Assembly: GCA_021234155.1 (NCBI GenBank)
Contig: JAJEKV010000108.1
Coordinates: 847,893-911,892 of the forward strand
DNA length: 64,000 nucleotides
DNA from: Isoetes taiwanensis
Lineage: Eukaryota; Streptophyta; Lycopodiopsida; Isoetales; Isoetaceae
Direction: 5' to 3'
Both the position numbers and the translations under genes were made by a program. Shown here in pieces: positions 50,101 through 63,000 of this stretch; position 1 is the stretch's first letter, and each line of letters begins with the position of its first letter. Under the pieces are notes generated by a model. The model had not been told where the DNA came from and ran no database searches. It was given only the letters and a program-made list of their open reading frames with translations.

Positions 50101-52700
50101 CAGTCTTCCCTCAAAAATTGCAAGTGAGGAGAGGGCTTTAAACCTAATCAATGCTGATCCAAAAAAAAAGGTAATATCGTGTCTCTTTATTTGTTAATTT
50201 TGAAATTGCTAGTAATTTCTATTGAATTTTCAAAGTTAAAAGTTAGGGAAGACATCAAGAAGGGACACATGAAGTATTGCTGCAGGTTTTGAAGATGTTA
50301 GAGGCCTCTGCTAATGGTATGCATTCTTGTTCATGCATGAATAGCCATTTGCAATGAAGCAAACATTTTTCTAAGTACTTGAATTGTATACCTTGTTGTA
50401 GCCCAGATACTCACAAAGAAAAGCTAAGGCAGATGGTGGAGCACCTCAAGAAGAGCCTATTGTAGATGAAGCAGCAAACAAACACACCAAGTTGGGAAGA
50501 AAGAGGATGCCAAAGCGCTTAAACCCTCCTTCTCCACATTCTTAACTAAATAAAACAAAGAAAGCAAAGGGCGGATCCATGAGGAAGAGCGGATAACATT
50601 TCTCTTTACCATGTCATGCGAGTCCTTTGCAAAAATTAAGATGAATTATGTGGAGTTTGATCTTGTTTCCTTTAATTTAGAGCTCCATACACTCGAAAAA
50701 ATCAGTTTCGGTGCATTCATCCCAAGTTGAAGTTATGCCTGGATCCTTCCTTCATTGAATAACCCTCTATAAGCGTGGAACTCTGCTTTCGAGTTTGCAA
50801 TCATATCTGCTATAAAAGAAAGGGAAAAAGCAATCAAATAACTATCAATAAATTTATATCTTATTAATAACAAAAAAAAAGCAAGCGAAATTACTACCAT
50901 CTGATTTAAAAACTTTATCACAACAAAATTAGGGCCTTACCCTTTCCCCAAAATTAAACATTATGCGTCAAAAAAAGCAAAGGTATTTTCATCTAGTTCA
51001 AAAGATTGAAATGGATGTTCATATTTGCATCCATAACGGGGATGATGATAAACAATTAGGCAGATTAGAAGACATGATTCAGATTCAATAGGATAAGCCA
51101 TGATTTTTCCTCTGCATTGACAAATGATGGCACATAAAACTTCCCTCGAAGAAGCGATGAAATTTGTGTGGCAGACAATGGCGGAGATTAGGTTCACTTT
51201 GAAAAAAAAATCTATTACAAAAGCTGCTGATGGTGCTTTAGGGGGCTTAACTTTCATAGCATGAAAATGACCCCTACCTACATCTTTCACCCACACCTTC
51301 TTGAGTTTCAATGAAGCGGTTCAACATGTCATTAGAACATAGCAAGCCCCAACACGAAGCGAATAAATAGGAATCACCTTTCTCATAAAATTTAAAAAAG
51401 CTTCACTGAAAAACAAGATAAATTAAATCGCCCGGATCAAAAAGCCTCGGAAAAGCCCCGCTCAAATTGGAAGCCGGCAAGTCCGGCCAAGCTTTGCACT
51501 CAAATCGCAATGGTTACGCTCCAAATCGGAAAGACCCCTTCCTCAAGTCCCGAAAGCTTTTTTCTCCCTTTCGTCGGCCCCAGTATCTATTCCTCAATAT
51601 GTCAGGTATTGAAGAGAAAACCTAACTCCAAACAAAGCAACTACAGAAGGAAAAACACAGAAAAACCATTGAAAACCCACATCCAACTTGTTGAAGTCAG
51701 CATCATACGGTTTTGGCAATTCTCTACATGTTGAAACCATGAAAAATCTAGCTAATATTTTGGGCCTCTCTTCTATTGCAGAACATAAATGTTTTATGCT
51801 CCGTAATCATCAAAGAGGACAATGGCTAAAAAGTATTTGGTTAAATTCTAATTTGGCTAAAAAGTATTTGGTTAAGTATTTGGTCAAGTGACTAATGCAT
51901 ATTTTCCTTATAGGGGGGATGTATGAATACCGAACAATTTCCTTCCAACATGTCGGCAACAATTGACAGTACAAGGTAGAATGTTCCAAAATAAATATAA
52001 GAGAATTTTGATAGCTGGATGGAAAGATAGGAGAAATTCTTATTTTCGATGTATGGGATTGTGGAGCTCAGCCCAAATAGGTATTTTTCAAGAATGGGCC
52101 ATGGCCATGAAATGTTGGGAAAAGGGATTCTTTAATCTTGGGGCTATGCATCTTTTATGCAAGCTTGACCCTTCAAGATTCGCGCGGTTGAAAAGTGGGC
52201 ACCGTGATGATATAATACCGCATCCGGTTTCAAAGGGGGCATGCTTGATGGAATCAAGACCGTAGTCTCAAAACACAATCTACGGTCTCAGAGGAATTAT
52301 ATTGGAGGAAGAGCAATCCCATACCTCAACCTAAGGGGATTCCAAGAGCTCCTCTGTCCCTGCCACCACTGTATGCCACTTCCCCTCTGACTGGCGCCTC
52401 TTGCATTACCGAGGGCAGGTGCCCTTCCCTTTTTTGAAGGATTCTTTCTCCTCGCCATCTCCTTGGTTTCAGCCCCAAGCCATGAGGCTCAATGATCCCC
52501 ATGTCGGCTTCCAAAGCATGATTTCATTAATTGGATAAAATAACGTAATTTTGAGAATTTTTCAGCACACCTTATTTGCTCCAAGCACGCATTACTTTCA
52601 CCTAGTTCTCGAGCCAACAAACATGGTGATTAACATACATATACATACAAATTATGTGTGTTATACTTGTGCGTGTGCATGATGCTTGTAGGAAGCCCAA
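47106..52700. other. Unassigned region after the ABCB exons
   Basis: It may be a giant intron of the ABCB gene or intergenic. Contents: a repeat (47206-47331) also found at 63849-63970; a GA-rich low-complexity run at 48411-48530 (GAAAAGCTTCAGAAAGAAAG units); a duplicated GGCTAAAAAGTATTTGGTTAA at about 51825-51888; and an unassigned 100-codon frame at 51963-52265. Exon-like but unidentifiable coding stretches appear at 50030-50560. Confidence 0.3.
47206..47331. repeat. ~125-bp repeat, copy 1 (partner at 63849)
   Basis: ATGAAAGGGTTAGAGAAATG, then GCATCATGCCAAATTGTGTT and AGCATTCCCAAAG..TATTTCT, end at GGCATTAAACTTTAT. The match to 63849-63970 is in the same orientation with a few indels. Flanks on both sides are unrelated. 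Confidence 0.8.
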
Positions 52701-52717
52701 TAATGGCCCTACATTCT

Positions 52718-53029
52718 ACACCAATAATTCACATCAATAATTTTCACTTCATATAAAACACCGACTTTCGGGGGTGAGAGATCATTCATCTCCCATGGCC
52801 TTCGATGCCACCTCGTGAGTACATCCGATCTTTCAAGTGCTACTTGAGCTACAGCGATCTGAATGAATGCGCAAGAAATGGTGTTAATCTTGATCCATGG
52901 CTCCAATCTAAGGCTGATGGTCCTGCTAGTGCCCAGAAGCTCACTTTCGATGTTAAAGTCCACATTTCTTGGCTACATCGGAGATATGAGCTGAATAGCA
53001 TCATGAGCTTTGATGTTGATGATGAGTGA
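52718..53029 (+). CDS. Tandem small-gene unit 1 (unknown product)
   Basis: Upstream are CCAATAATT and CAATAATT, then TATAAAA at about 52753 and TCTCCCATGG with ATG at 52795. The frame from that ATG stops at once (TGA 52816). The long frame starts at ATG 52805 and runs to TGA 53027-53029 (74 residues): MPPREYIRSFKCYLSYSDL, then LDPWLQSKADGPASAQKLTF and an acidic end FDVDDE. A single missing base would join the first ATG to this frame. There is no signal peptide or membrane segment and no family is recognised. Units 2 and 3 share the promoter, the start and the IKC/FKC core. Confidence 0.4.
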
Positions 53030-53329
53030 ATCAATGTTATCGTGATGTCTTCGATTCATTTTATGATATAATAATGGTATGAGGCACCTATAAACTATGT
53101 AAGGATGTAATAGCACAATGAATATTGTTTGATGTATCATACCTGAGTGTAGTGTAGGGTTGTGCTCTTAGAGCTTCCACTATATCTCGCAAGCTTTCCA
53201 ATCACACTTTGAATTACTAAAGCACAAAACTTCTACCATCATGAATCCACAAAACATATCCATCCTAAAGATGTATTACACTTGTATGTATACAACTTGA
53301 TCTTATACCGCGGCGCAATAATTGGTAAA

Positions 53330-53634
53330 AGTCCACCCCAATAATTTTACCTCACTATAAAACTTCTCCGCCGAGGAATTAAAGTTCATTAAGTCTCCCA
53401 TGGATTTTTCGCCTTCATCATTCCACCCACATCGCGATCAAGTGCTCAATGAGCCCCTCGTCTTGTTGGTTGCCTAGACGTATCATCTTCTTGATCCCTA
53501 CTGCTGAAGAAAAGCTTTTGGGCGATGAGATTAAACATACAAGGCCATTATTGTGATGATCGATCACGATTTGGCTTCTGGAGCCATGGCTATGAGATAT
53601 GGGGATCACTACTACAGATCTTGAAAATGAATAG
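53330..53634 (+). CDS. Tandem small-gene unit 2 (unknown product, disrupted)
   Basis: The unit is collinear with units 1 and 3. CCAATAATT lies before TATAAAA (53356), and ATG is at 53400 in TCTCCCATGG. The frame that aligns with unit 1 reads IAIKCSMSPSSCWLPRR, then LIPTAEEKLLGDEIKHTRPL, two stops, and ends DLENE before TAG 53632-53634, at the same length as unit 1. The frame from ATG 53400 itself (MDFSPSSFHPHRDQVLNEP) stops after ~25 codons. A trailer at 53652-53757 (GAGCTCTTGTGTT, AATGAATAATAA.TAGTCTATTG) is shared with unit 3. Confidence 0.35.
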
Positions 53635-53969
53635 ATCTTTTGTTCAACATGTTATAGTGTAAGAGCTCTTGTGTTACATTGAAAAATGCAAGGCGTAATG
53701 AATAATAAATAGTCTATTGTAGTGGCGTTATGGATAATAAATAGTATTGTAAAATGCTTTTAATGTACGTAAGACTCAAGTTTCATCTCCATCCTCGATG
53801 CCTCTTTAGCAATTTCACAGTAGCTGAGTTCTCGGTAGCAAGCGCTATTTTAATTTCAACCACACCTGAATTACTCAAGCACCGTTTAAAAGCATACATA
53901 TATCCATACTAAAGATGTTATTATACTTGTATTTATACAAGCGGTCTTATACACGGAGCAATAATGGCG

Positions 53970-54227
53970 TGAAGCTCTACCCCAATAATTCACCACAATA
54001 ATTCTACCTCACTATAAAAAGCTTCTCGCCGGGGCTAAAGTTCATTTCTCTCCCATGGATTTTGCCCTTCATCGATTCACCACATCGGCGATCAAGTGCT
54101 CAATGAGCCACTCGATCTTGTTGGTTGCCTAAATGAGGCATCTTCTTCTTGATCCCTACCCGAAAAGAAAGCTTTGGGCGGCGAGATTGAGGCTTCCGAG
54201 TCAATTGTAATGATCCATCTGATTTGA
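53970..54227 (+). CDS. Tandem small-gene unit 3 (unknown product, disrupted)
   Basis: It has the same layout: CCAATAATTCACCACAATAA, TATAAAAA at 54013 and ATG at 54055 in TCTCCCATGG. The start frame reads MDFALHRFTTSAIKCSMSHS and stops at TAA after 25 codons. After a one-base shift it reads LPEKKALGGEIEASESIVM and stops near 54227. The trailer at 54303-54405 matches that of unit 2. ATG-to-ATG spacing is 605 bp (1 to 2) and 655 bp (2 to 3). Confidence 0.35.
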
Positions 54228-54409
54228 CTTCTGTTTAATGAGCTATGAGATATCGGGGATAATACAATGCATCAAGATATGAATCACATTTAGCATCAGA
54301 TAGTGTAGAAGCTCTTGTGTTTGAATGAAAAAGCATGTTTTAATGAATAATAACTAGTCTATTGTAACTTGCATGTTATGAATGATATAGTATTATGTAA
54401 AAGAGCATT

Positions 54410-57300
54410 GCATACCTCAAGAGTTCATCATAAGTCCTTAGCTTCTTTAGCCACTAATTCTTGCAACCGAGCCCCCACACTACTAGGGATCACCACCTGA
54501 CAATGGCCTGGTCCCCACCCAAAATAGTATTGTTTTCAAAGGTTGGTGGCGTGGGGTCATTAATAGGATTCAGTTCTCCAATTCTTGCTCAGTAATCCTA
54601 TCTTACATTGCATATGAGCTTCCCTTCGGCCATGAGGCTCAAACCAAGAGACAAACACCTCTTAAGTGAATGCTGGGAGATTAGGTCCTCTATTGGGTCC
54701 TCTTTGAGAAAAAGCCAACCATAACCGGTGATTATCATGTGGTCCGATTAGCAAGAGCATTCCTTTTTTGACATCTTGGTAGGGGTCGAACATTTCCAAC
54801 CGGGTTCTTGGCTCACCTCGAAAGGCCTACAACGAATGAGATGCTTCAATGTGCTCATCCACAAACACTCTTTCGGGTTCTTCCAATGACTTTGCCCGGT
54901 ATGGGCCAGAAAATCTTGAATGATAGTTTCTCTGGGGCTGCACGCCCCGCACATGACAAAGGGTGGACAAGAGGTCAATAACTTCATTCATATATGTGTT
55001 GAATATGACTTTCGCCAGCATCTAAAAATAGCTGCAAAGGGCATCATGTACTTGGCAATAGAAGCTCTTAATGCACCTATATCTTTCAAGCTCCCATATG
55101 GCTTCTGGGACCTTAGGTGACCCTCTGGAATCATGGGTAAACCTTGGGCATCCTCCTTCCACATTCGATTCCCCCTTTTGGAGCCCTCCCTATGCCCCGG
55201 CCTCATCTTGTAGAACATTAGGCCATCCATCCTTCATGCAAAACTTGAAGAGTAGAGGTTCCAAGGACCACATAAACGGTCCTTCTTATCGAGGATAAAA
55301 CCTTTCACTAATTCCTTCCAATCAGACCCTCTGTCACAAAGGTAAGGTGAAGGAGCCTTTGAACCACATCAGCTTCAAGAGATTGCATAAGCTCGGAATA
55401 GTCAATGCATCTCGATCTTCTCATTAGAGAGTAGTTTCCAAATAGGGCATCTATGTCATCACATTAGGTGTTCCAAACCATCATGAATCCCTGGTATTCT
55501 GATCAAGACACCTAACCAAACCAAGTATGACCGGTAAGAGAAAAAGATATCTATTCTTATTCCGGGACCTGGCAATTATCTACGTGCGTAAAGCCTCTAG
55601 GCAACTTGTTCGCTACCATGGGCCTTTGATAGGAGGCATAAAATCGCTTCTACCGCCATTCATATTTTTTGTCCTAAGGTTATCGTGTTTAAAATTCTGC
55701 ACTGCCTGCTTTTCGAGACTATCGTATCTCTCAAATGGCCCCAATTATCCTCGATTTATTCTCCGATCGTCTTCAAGGTATGATTCAAGGGATCCCACAT
55801 GAAAATTAGAATCAAAGCCGTAGGTCCGAAGGGAGAAGTGGCCCAAGGCACCTATACCATGGCCGTGCATGAGAGCACTCCTGCTTGACCTTGATCGTTC
55901 ACCCCTCCATACAGACTTTGCTAGCTTTCAGGCGAGGGACCATGGTCTTATTTCGAGTCCATCTTATCATGTATAATGGTTAAAAGCGTGCTCGGAGATC
56001 TATGAGACAAAGCTCTCGGGGACCGATAAGGCTCCTACATGAAATGCGGGTGCGTCACATGTGATTTTCTCTCATTGCAGTACCCTTCTTTTCATTTGGA
56101 TCTCTGGTCTAGCAAGCTTTTTCCTTTATGACAATCTGTGTGTTACACTTAGAAAATGCTATCCTCTTAGCTATTGCCACCTCCTCGAATGATTCTCTTT
56201 CCAAGCCCGGTAAAGACTAAGGAGAAATATGCTGGCTCATCATCTCTCAGAATGTAATATTCACTTCTTGGTGTATATCCTTCTAGTCAAGACCTGGCGG
56301 TAGCCTCTAATATTATTCTGCTACCTCCCTCGCCGTAATTTCGAGCCATGTGGCATCGCCTTCGCTTTACTCCAGAACATAGATAGCACAACTTGTTCAG
56401 CCAAAGTATGAGACCTGGCTTTAGGCAGATATTTCCGTGTCAGCAATTACCGGCGGCCCGTCATTGAAGCTTCTTCCACTTGTAAAATGGAAATGGTACC
56501 ATAGAGTTTTTATGCCATGCTTTCCACACACGCATTTTGTTATTCAACATCGGGTAAACAAACCTTCATTTTTGAACAAAGATCTAGCATATTATATGCA
56601 AAGGTTTGCAGCGCCTCCCGAGGACTCATGTTCCAGTAAAAGGTTCTCGTGCAAGCTATCTCTGGGATAAAATTTGCACGATCGTTTCATCTTGTGTGAG
56701 TGATGACCCGAAGTCTAGAATAGCCCAAAGACTAGTTTTTTCTTTCACATTTAGTCTGTCTTTGGGCGATGGTTCCTGGTCTCGATTGACCATCTTCGTA
56801 AGGTCTTTTGGTGATGCCAATTTGGGCCCAATAGAGTAAGGTTCATTCTCTCCATCCTTCTCCTTCACCGCGAACCACAAGAGTAGGAACCGACAGTTAT
56901 CAATCTTACACCTAAGGCGGGCCATCTCGATGGCGGTCATGCGCTAGCATTTCTGCACAGCTTGGCAAAATGATAGAGATCTTTTCGCATTGGAAATATG
57001 CTCTACGATAGTAGCAACATCGAAAGCCTTCCCCAACTTCACGCCGTGACACAAAGATGGGCTGTGGACCGGCAAAAACGATAACACCATAGGTGAAGGG
57101 GTTTCAGTGTGGCAAAGATTCATGAGTGTGCATGCCTTCTCGTAACTGAACTTGGCCCGAAAGTTCCTTGCAATATGATTCGCCTATCATCGGGCTAACC
57201 CTCATTACCTTCAAGCCCCGGCCTTTATGCGCTTTTATCTCCAATGGGGTAAGCTTCCTTAACAAGTGGAGCATAATGTCCTTTGAACAACACAAAAGTC
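54410..57300 (-). other. Unassigned, coding-like on the minus strand
   Basis: Several minus frames look protein-like and follow each other: LRKLTPLEIKAHKGRGLK (~57250), DLTKMVNRDQEPSPKDRLNV (~56800), SIAKYMMPFAAIFRCWRKSY (~55050), VFVDEHIEASHSL (~54860) and MLLLIGPHDNHRLWLAFLKE (~54750, joined frames). They could belong to one decayed transposon polyprotein or gene read leftwards. I do not recognise the family. Confidence 0.3.
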
Positions 57301-60060
57301 CCCAACAGTCAATTCTATTTTTTCATTTCCATTGAATTGTAGCGCAATAACCATCCTAAAAACATTCAATAATTAGAAACAACTTTATGAATTCCTCCCG
57401 ACGTCACGGTATTGGCGCCAGTAAATTAGGACCTTCCCTCTCTATAATCTTTTCCCAGATATAGCTTAGGTTCACATCCGGCCATCCCGCGAAAGAAGAG
57501 GTCGAAGATCGGCCGATCCCCTCGAAGGCGAAAAGCTAATGTGGATCATAAAGTACCACGAAAAATGAAGCACCAGGAAATTAAAATACCCAGACGCCGA
57601 CCGCCGATCTTATCGAGCATAAGAACGGCTTACCAGCGCTTTTTGTAATCATTCAACCGTAGTCGTTATCAAGAACTCAGTAACCCATACTTGCGGTTAA
57701 TGCTGGTTTCAACCATAGTTATCTAATAGTCAGGAGTTCCTTTGCGGTAGTCAGCGCGTAGATGGTTAGCTGCGCATCGCTTGAATTCTGCTGATCTCGG
57801 TCGAGCACAAAAAGCTGTGTCCATCGACTGGCGACTAAAGCACATCTATACTGGCGCGGTATCAGGTGGGCGCCAATCGCCTACTTTGAAGCCAGCAGAC
57901 CGCCACGAGGTTTTCCGTAGCCGTCAGCGTAAAAACAAAGGTTTGTACCATCCAGCGGAGAAAGAAAGCGGCATATACTTCTGAAAGACGCTAAGATTGT
58001 ATGTAATAAAACAATACACCGAAAGTGCGCATAGGTTTGCTTTTGCTGTAAACATCTATGCACAGTATTGATGTTAGTGTAGAGATTCCATCTGGCTAGC
58101 TTTGAGACCGAAATCTCGCCGGCAGCATAAATCCCTGGTGTCTGGATTTCCACTCTGAAAGCGGATATGCATCACCGTGAATAGCGCTCTTTTAATCCCG
58201 CCTCCTTCTAAACCCTTAATTGTATAAAATGAAGTAATTCAACGTAAAGCGGGCGGAAAGTGCAAAAGGATTATGAGCTTTACCTCTTCGCTACGGGCTT
58301 TCCAATGGATGATTCTCGTTGAAATCCTCTTGTCTTCAACTTGAAAATGGAAAGTTTGTTAAGGGAATTCTAAATTTTATAGCCATCGCCCATCCGACCT
58401 TCATTCTTTTACATTTACTTTACTGATAGTCTCAATAGCGGTACCTTAATGAATCGACATTACTACAAAATTGAACTTTCATCGCCCAAGTTTGATAAAG
58501 ACTTTAAAATTTTGACAGCTTCGTTTTTCTGGCTATTCAAGATGAACGATTTAGGGTCTTTGGTGATAATTTCTTTACGCCTGCCTGTACGGTACCGGTC
58601 ACTGGCGGTAATTACCGCGCGCACGCGGCGACGCCATTATGTAAAGCACTTAATTTTTCACGACCATTATGATGCATGCATTTGGAATTTACCGCCAGTT
58701 CTATAAATCTGAAACCCCGAACCTCAAACAAATTTCAAGACCGCTGATTTTCAATAGCGCCTCGATTCTCTAGAGCCTTCTCTGAAATTTCGGAACGATC
58801 TGAATTTCGCATAACACCCTCGCGCCCGTGATCCTGGCTTTGGCACCAAAAGGACTCCCCTCAAAAGAAGGTAATTTCTCTTTAACTTTCGAATACAAGA
58901 TCAGCGGCCGCCGGATCTGCCTCATTGTGAAACTTCTGCTTTTCATATACAGCAGGAGCGTTCTCACAAAGACCGCTCGCCGTCTTGCTATTAGGTTTTG
59001 TAATGTCTCTTTTGATATTGAAACAACAAAGATCGCGCGCCGCGCCTTTGGTTGCATAGATTTCTTTCTTGCAATGGAACCAGCGTGAGTAGTAGGCGTA
59101 GTAGGGCGAACGCCGACCGTGATGGTCGCGGAGCGCGGATTGCTTTTCGCCGCATATTTACAATAAACATCACGGGGTCATGATAGTGGAGTGCTATTTA
59201 GTTGTTGGAAGATCAGCATGCTTTCTTCAAAATAGTTTATATCTTTTCAGCAAAACATTATACTTATCGTGCTCTCAACACAGCTTTTGCTTTACAAAGA
59301 CTTGTTTGTTTTCGAGACCGATGCTCAACCCATCCCATTGAGTAACCCTGGTGAAAGCATTGTTTTGCTGTACCATCTAAAGTACTTTTTAGGAGTGCCA
59401 ATTACTCCAAAGTATCTGACGGTAATTTGGAACTGCATAAATGCCGCGAATAAAAATAAGTTTGAGTTGATTGATTTATTTCGCCTCTATATTGTTATCC
59501 TCATTACTTATAGATTGGTACGTTATTGACCTTCAATTCAAAAAATTTCCTTGATTTGATTGAATAAGAAACAAAAACGTAGTACTTTCGCTTTAAAAGC
59601 ACCAGCAGAGGGTACTTTTGATCTTCGTGTCTAAAAGTGGCATAATCGAAAGATGCTTTTACCCCTTCCAATGAAAGGAAATGGTGTATTGAGATTTACC
59701 GCCATAACCGCGACATTGAAAGGTGATCGCGAAGCGTGGTCTGTGTCTGCTCCTCGCTGGACTCCGGAAAGGAAACCCGAGGATTTTTCGAGAGCAAGGG
59801 TATAAAGTGGCAGCAATGTGGGTTACCCAAGAACAATAAAAGAGCGCGTCATCATATGCGATTGAGGGCACAATAAGCATTGCAATTCCTTGTGCACATT
59901 TTGAAATGCGCATTCGCGATCCGGCCCTGATGACGCGAAGCAAAACTAAATGAAGCCAGCCTACGTGAAAAAACGCCCCCACATCAGCTAAGGGTTATGG
60001 TCGGTTGTTGCCATCCCATGAATCTCTTATCTTTGTCGAAATAAAGGGAAACAGACATAT
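57301..60060. other. CpG-rich unassigned block
   Basis: CG dinucleotides are frequent, unlike the rest of the window: 58561-58680 alone has about twelve, including CCGCGCGCACGCGGCGACGC, and a NotI-like GCGGCCGC lies near 58904. Open frames exist on both strands (57781-57984 +, 58449-58706 +, 58770-59057 -, 59269-59529 +). The last gives LYHLKYFLGVPITPKYLTVI and looks protein-like. None is assignable. Unmethylated, recently arrived or foreign sequence are possibilities. Confidence 0.35.
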
Positions 60061-63000
60061 TGGTAGGGTTCTCAAGATGTAAAATGGTTTGTTCACGGGT
60101 ATTTAAGAAGCCTCCGGAGGTTTTCTTTGAAAGCAGTCCGACGAGAAAATGCCCTCCAGGATGGACACCACCTCATAAGAGCCGCGGGCCAAGAAAAGAG
60201 TGGAAGCCTATTGCTACTTTGGGAGAGACGTCACATCCAAAAATGGTTGTTGAAGAACCACAATCCATCCATAAACCCTCCCAGATATTAACCCTACTCT
60301 TCCTCTTGCTTTGAAGGCCCCGATAGCACTACATCCTGTGGATTTATTCCAAAAACTCCGCCCTTTCTAAAAATTTCCTAGACCCCTGACACCCACACCC
60401 TACCACCAAACCCTCAAACCCCCTTCTAAACTAGCATTGACATGGCCCCACGCACTGGCCATTCCACCGAAGTTGAAGTTTAATCCTAAGATGAACGCAA
60501 GATGGCAGAGCAAAACCAACCTCAAGCTTGAAATCAGCTTCAAGGTTTTACCCCTTAGGGGTTAATTTTGTTTACAAAGATTTCTATTTTGATTGTGAAC
60601 CCAGACTCAAGAACTTGACACATTGGTAAGCATTAAATGACCATGTTCAAACTCGTTAAAAGCTTCAAGACATACCCGACAGAGGTCCTCACACTCCGGC
60701 TGCCGTGGCCGCTTGACCCTATTACTGTGTGTAACGATTTTATCTTTTTGGACACTGCTATGTAGATTTGACTTGATGGTTGTCTATCTTTCAAAAGAGG
60801 AGGGTGACATGGAGCAACTAGAAAGATTTGAAGGGCAAGAAATTTATATTATTTTCTGGGCAACCACAAAGATTTTGGCGCCAAGAAACCCCTTTGTTCT
60901 ATTGCCTACCAATTGGAGCAAAGAACTAGAATTTTGCAAAGTATATGCTAGGAAGAAGATCGAGGGTGCTTCCAACCAAATCTTACGCACAAGGAATATA
61001 TAGAGTTGAGTATTCAATTCAAGTAATTGCAAACACCGCGGTACGAGAGCAACGGGATTGAAAAATCCGAACAACTTCACATCAACAAGGCTTATGTATT
61101 GGCGGCTGTCCTCCGCGACCTATAGGGACAGCTACAACTTCAAATTGAAGGTATTTATTTATTTTCTACTCTTCGGGCCAACAAGCCTGATCTTGATGAC
61201 CTTTGCTTTCGTAGGATTTCCATGAAACAACGAACCACCTTGAAAGTGCGGGCTTAAGGATGAAAAACAATTCATTTTTATGGATGAGGAAGGTTTTAAG
61301 AAGTTAATGGAAGTTTCTGGGCTGCAGGGGAGTCAGAACCTCGTGATCTAACCATGGTGAGTTTCCTGACAAGCCATCCAAAGAATTCTTTTAACAAGAC
61401 CGCCCGTTACGGGTTTAATATGCATGTAATGCAGGGTGTCACAAAATACTCCATGAGATTATAGAAGGCAAAACGATTTAAAGGTGCACCAGGTTATAGC
61501 TGAGGATTTGATTGCAAACAACGGGCAACCTCCACATCGCAACCCTCATTCTTTATGAGGAGGCGAATTTTATTTTATGCCACAAATTTGCCGCAGTATG
61601 ATTTCCGATAGTCGGAGGAATTGTTTCCGCAGTTTTTCCCCGATTTGAATGAACAGAGAATACCGATATATCGATAATCGATACGAGTAATGCGAAGGCT
61701 AACTATAACAAGGATCATACACTAGGTAACCCACCGTATTTCTCGAGCCAATCATAGGAATATTCTAAAGCCGGCGAGGCTTAAAAGAAAGGAAAAGAAA
61801 AATATTGTCATAGCAAAGGACGGCTGGATGGTATCCCTTCCTCCCAAGTGTCGAGAATGCACATTGATATTCATTGACATCCGAGGGATAAAACAAGGTA
61901 TGGGATTGCAAGAAATACAATAATAGATCTATTTACAAGGATAGCTACCATGACGAATGCCAAAGTTTATCACTTGGTTATTAATACGCGCCGCTGAATT
62001 TGCCCAATTGCTTCAGACAAATGGGCAAATTCAGTATGGTATACCTATCTTTAGGTTCTGCGAAGAAATGGGATGGGAGAGCAAACGGGGTGAAAGAACA
62101 TCGCGATTCTTTATTAGTCATATGTGCATTAACAGAGTGATGTTCGTAGGCACCGTGTTGTAGAAATGACCTCATTTTATCTCCCCACACCTGCTAGGTC
62201 TCTAAGTCAACACCATTGCCTCCAATGCCGCCAACGTAATGAGGATGTCATGAGAAGAAAAAAAAAAGAAATTTCGTGAATTCTTTTACAGCAAAACCAA
62301 GATTCAAATGGGGGCAATGGAAGGAGATCTTCAGAGTTGAAATCGTCACCGAAACCCTCGTGATGCCTACCATATTGTTGAACAAAAGTCGACCGATGGT
62401 TGAGCGCATACCGATTTCTTTCACCGACAGCTGCGGTTGCTCTTATGCAAGGCAAAAAGCGTGGCCTTCGAAGTTCAGTAAAGTGTGCCGCTTCCTCGGG
62501 GCGTTTCTGAAACGCGAGAAATGGCCAATCAAAGCACGGGGTTTGAAGAAGAAGAGAAAGTGAGAATGTTGAGCCCGGGATCCAAATTATGCCAACATCA
62601 AGATTTCACCCAAACACGATCTATCAAACCCCGATTCCATTTGGAGAACCCTCGATAAGTCCTAATGTAAGAGAGAATGCAAGAAACAAAGCGCTTTTTT
62701 GAAGAGACCAAAAGGTATAGAAGCCCCGAGCCCACTTTTCAAAAATTGAGTGCACTTAATGAGAAGCTTGATGGGTACATGCCTTTCTTGATGCCAATAT
62801 GTTGATCACGTGGGCAGTTTGAAAACAGACCACCGACATGGAAGCGCACTAACAAAGACATGGAACCGAATAAGATGAGGTTCTCGGGACACAAGAGCAT
62901 CGTGTACACAAGAAGAAGCGTAAGCTTTCATCCAATGCCAGATTGCTACCTAATCCAGAAGGAACTTATAGGCGGAGCAAGCAAGTGGACAAGATAAATG

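Noticed and set aside
61270-61335. FIFMDEEGFKKLMEVSGLQG as a BRO-N/antirepressor-like viral domain
   Set aside because: The match is a short impression only; neighbouring residues do not continue the pattern and no other viral gene is recognised.
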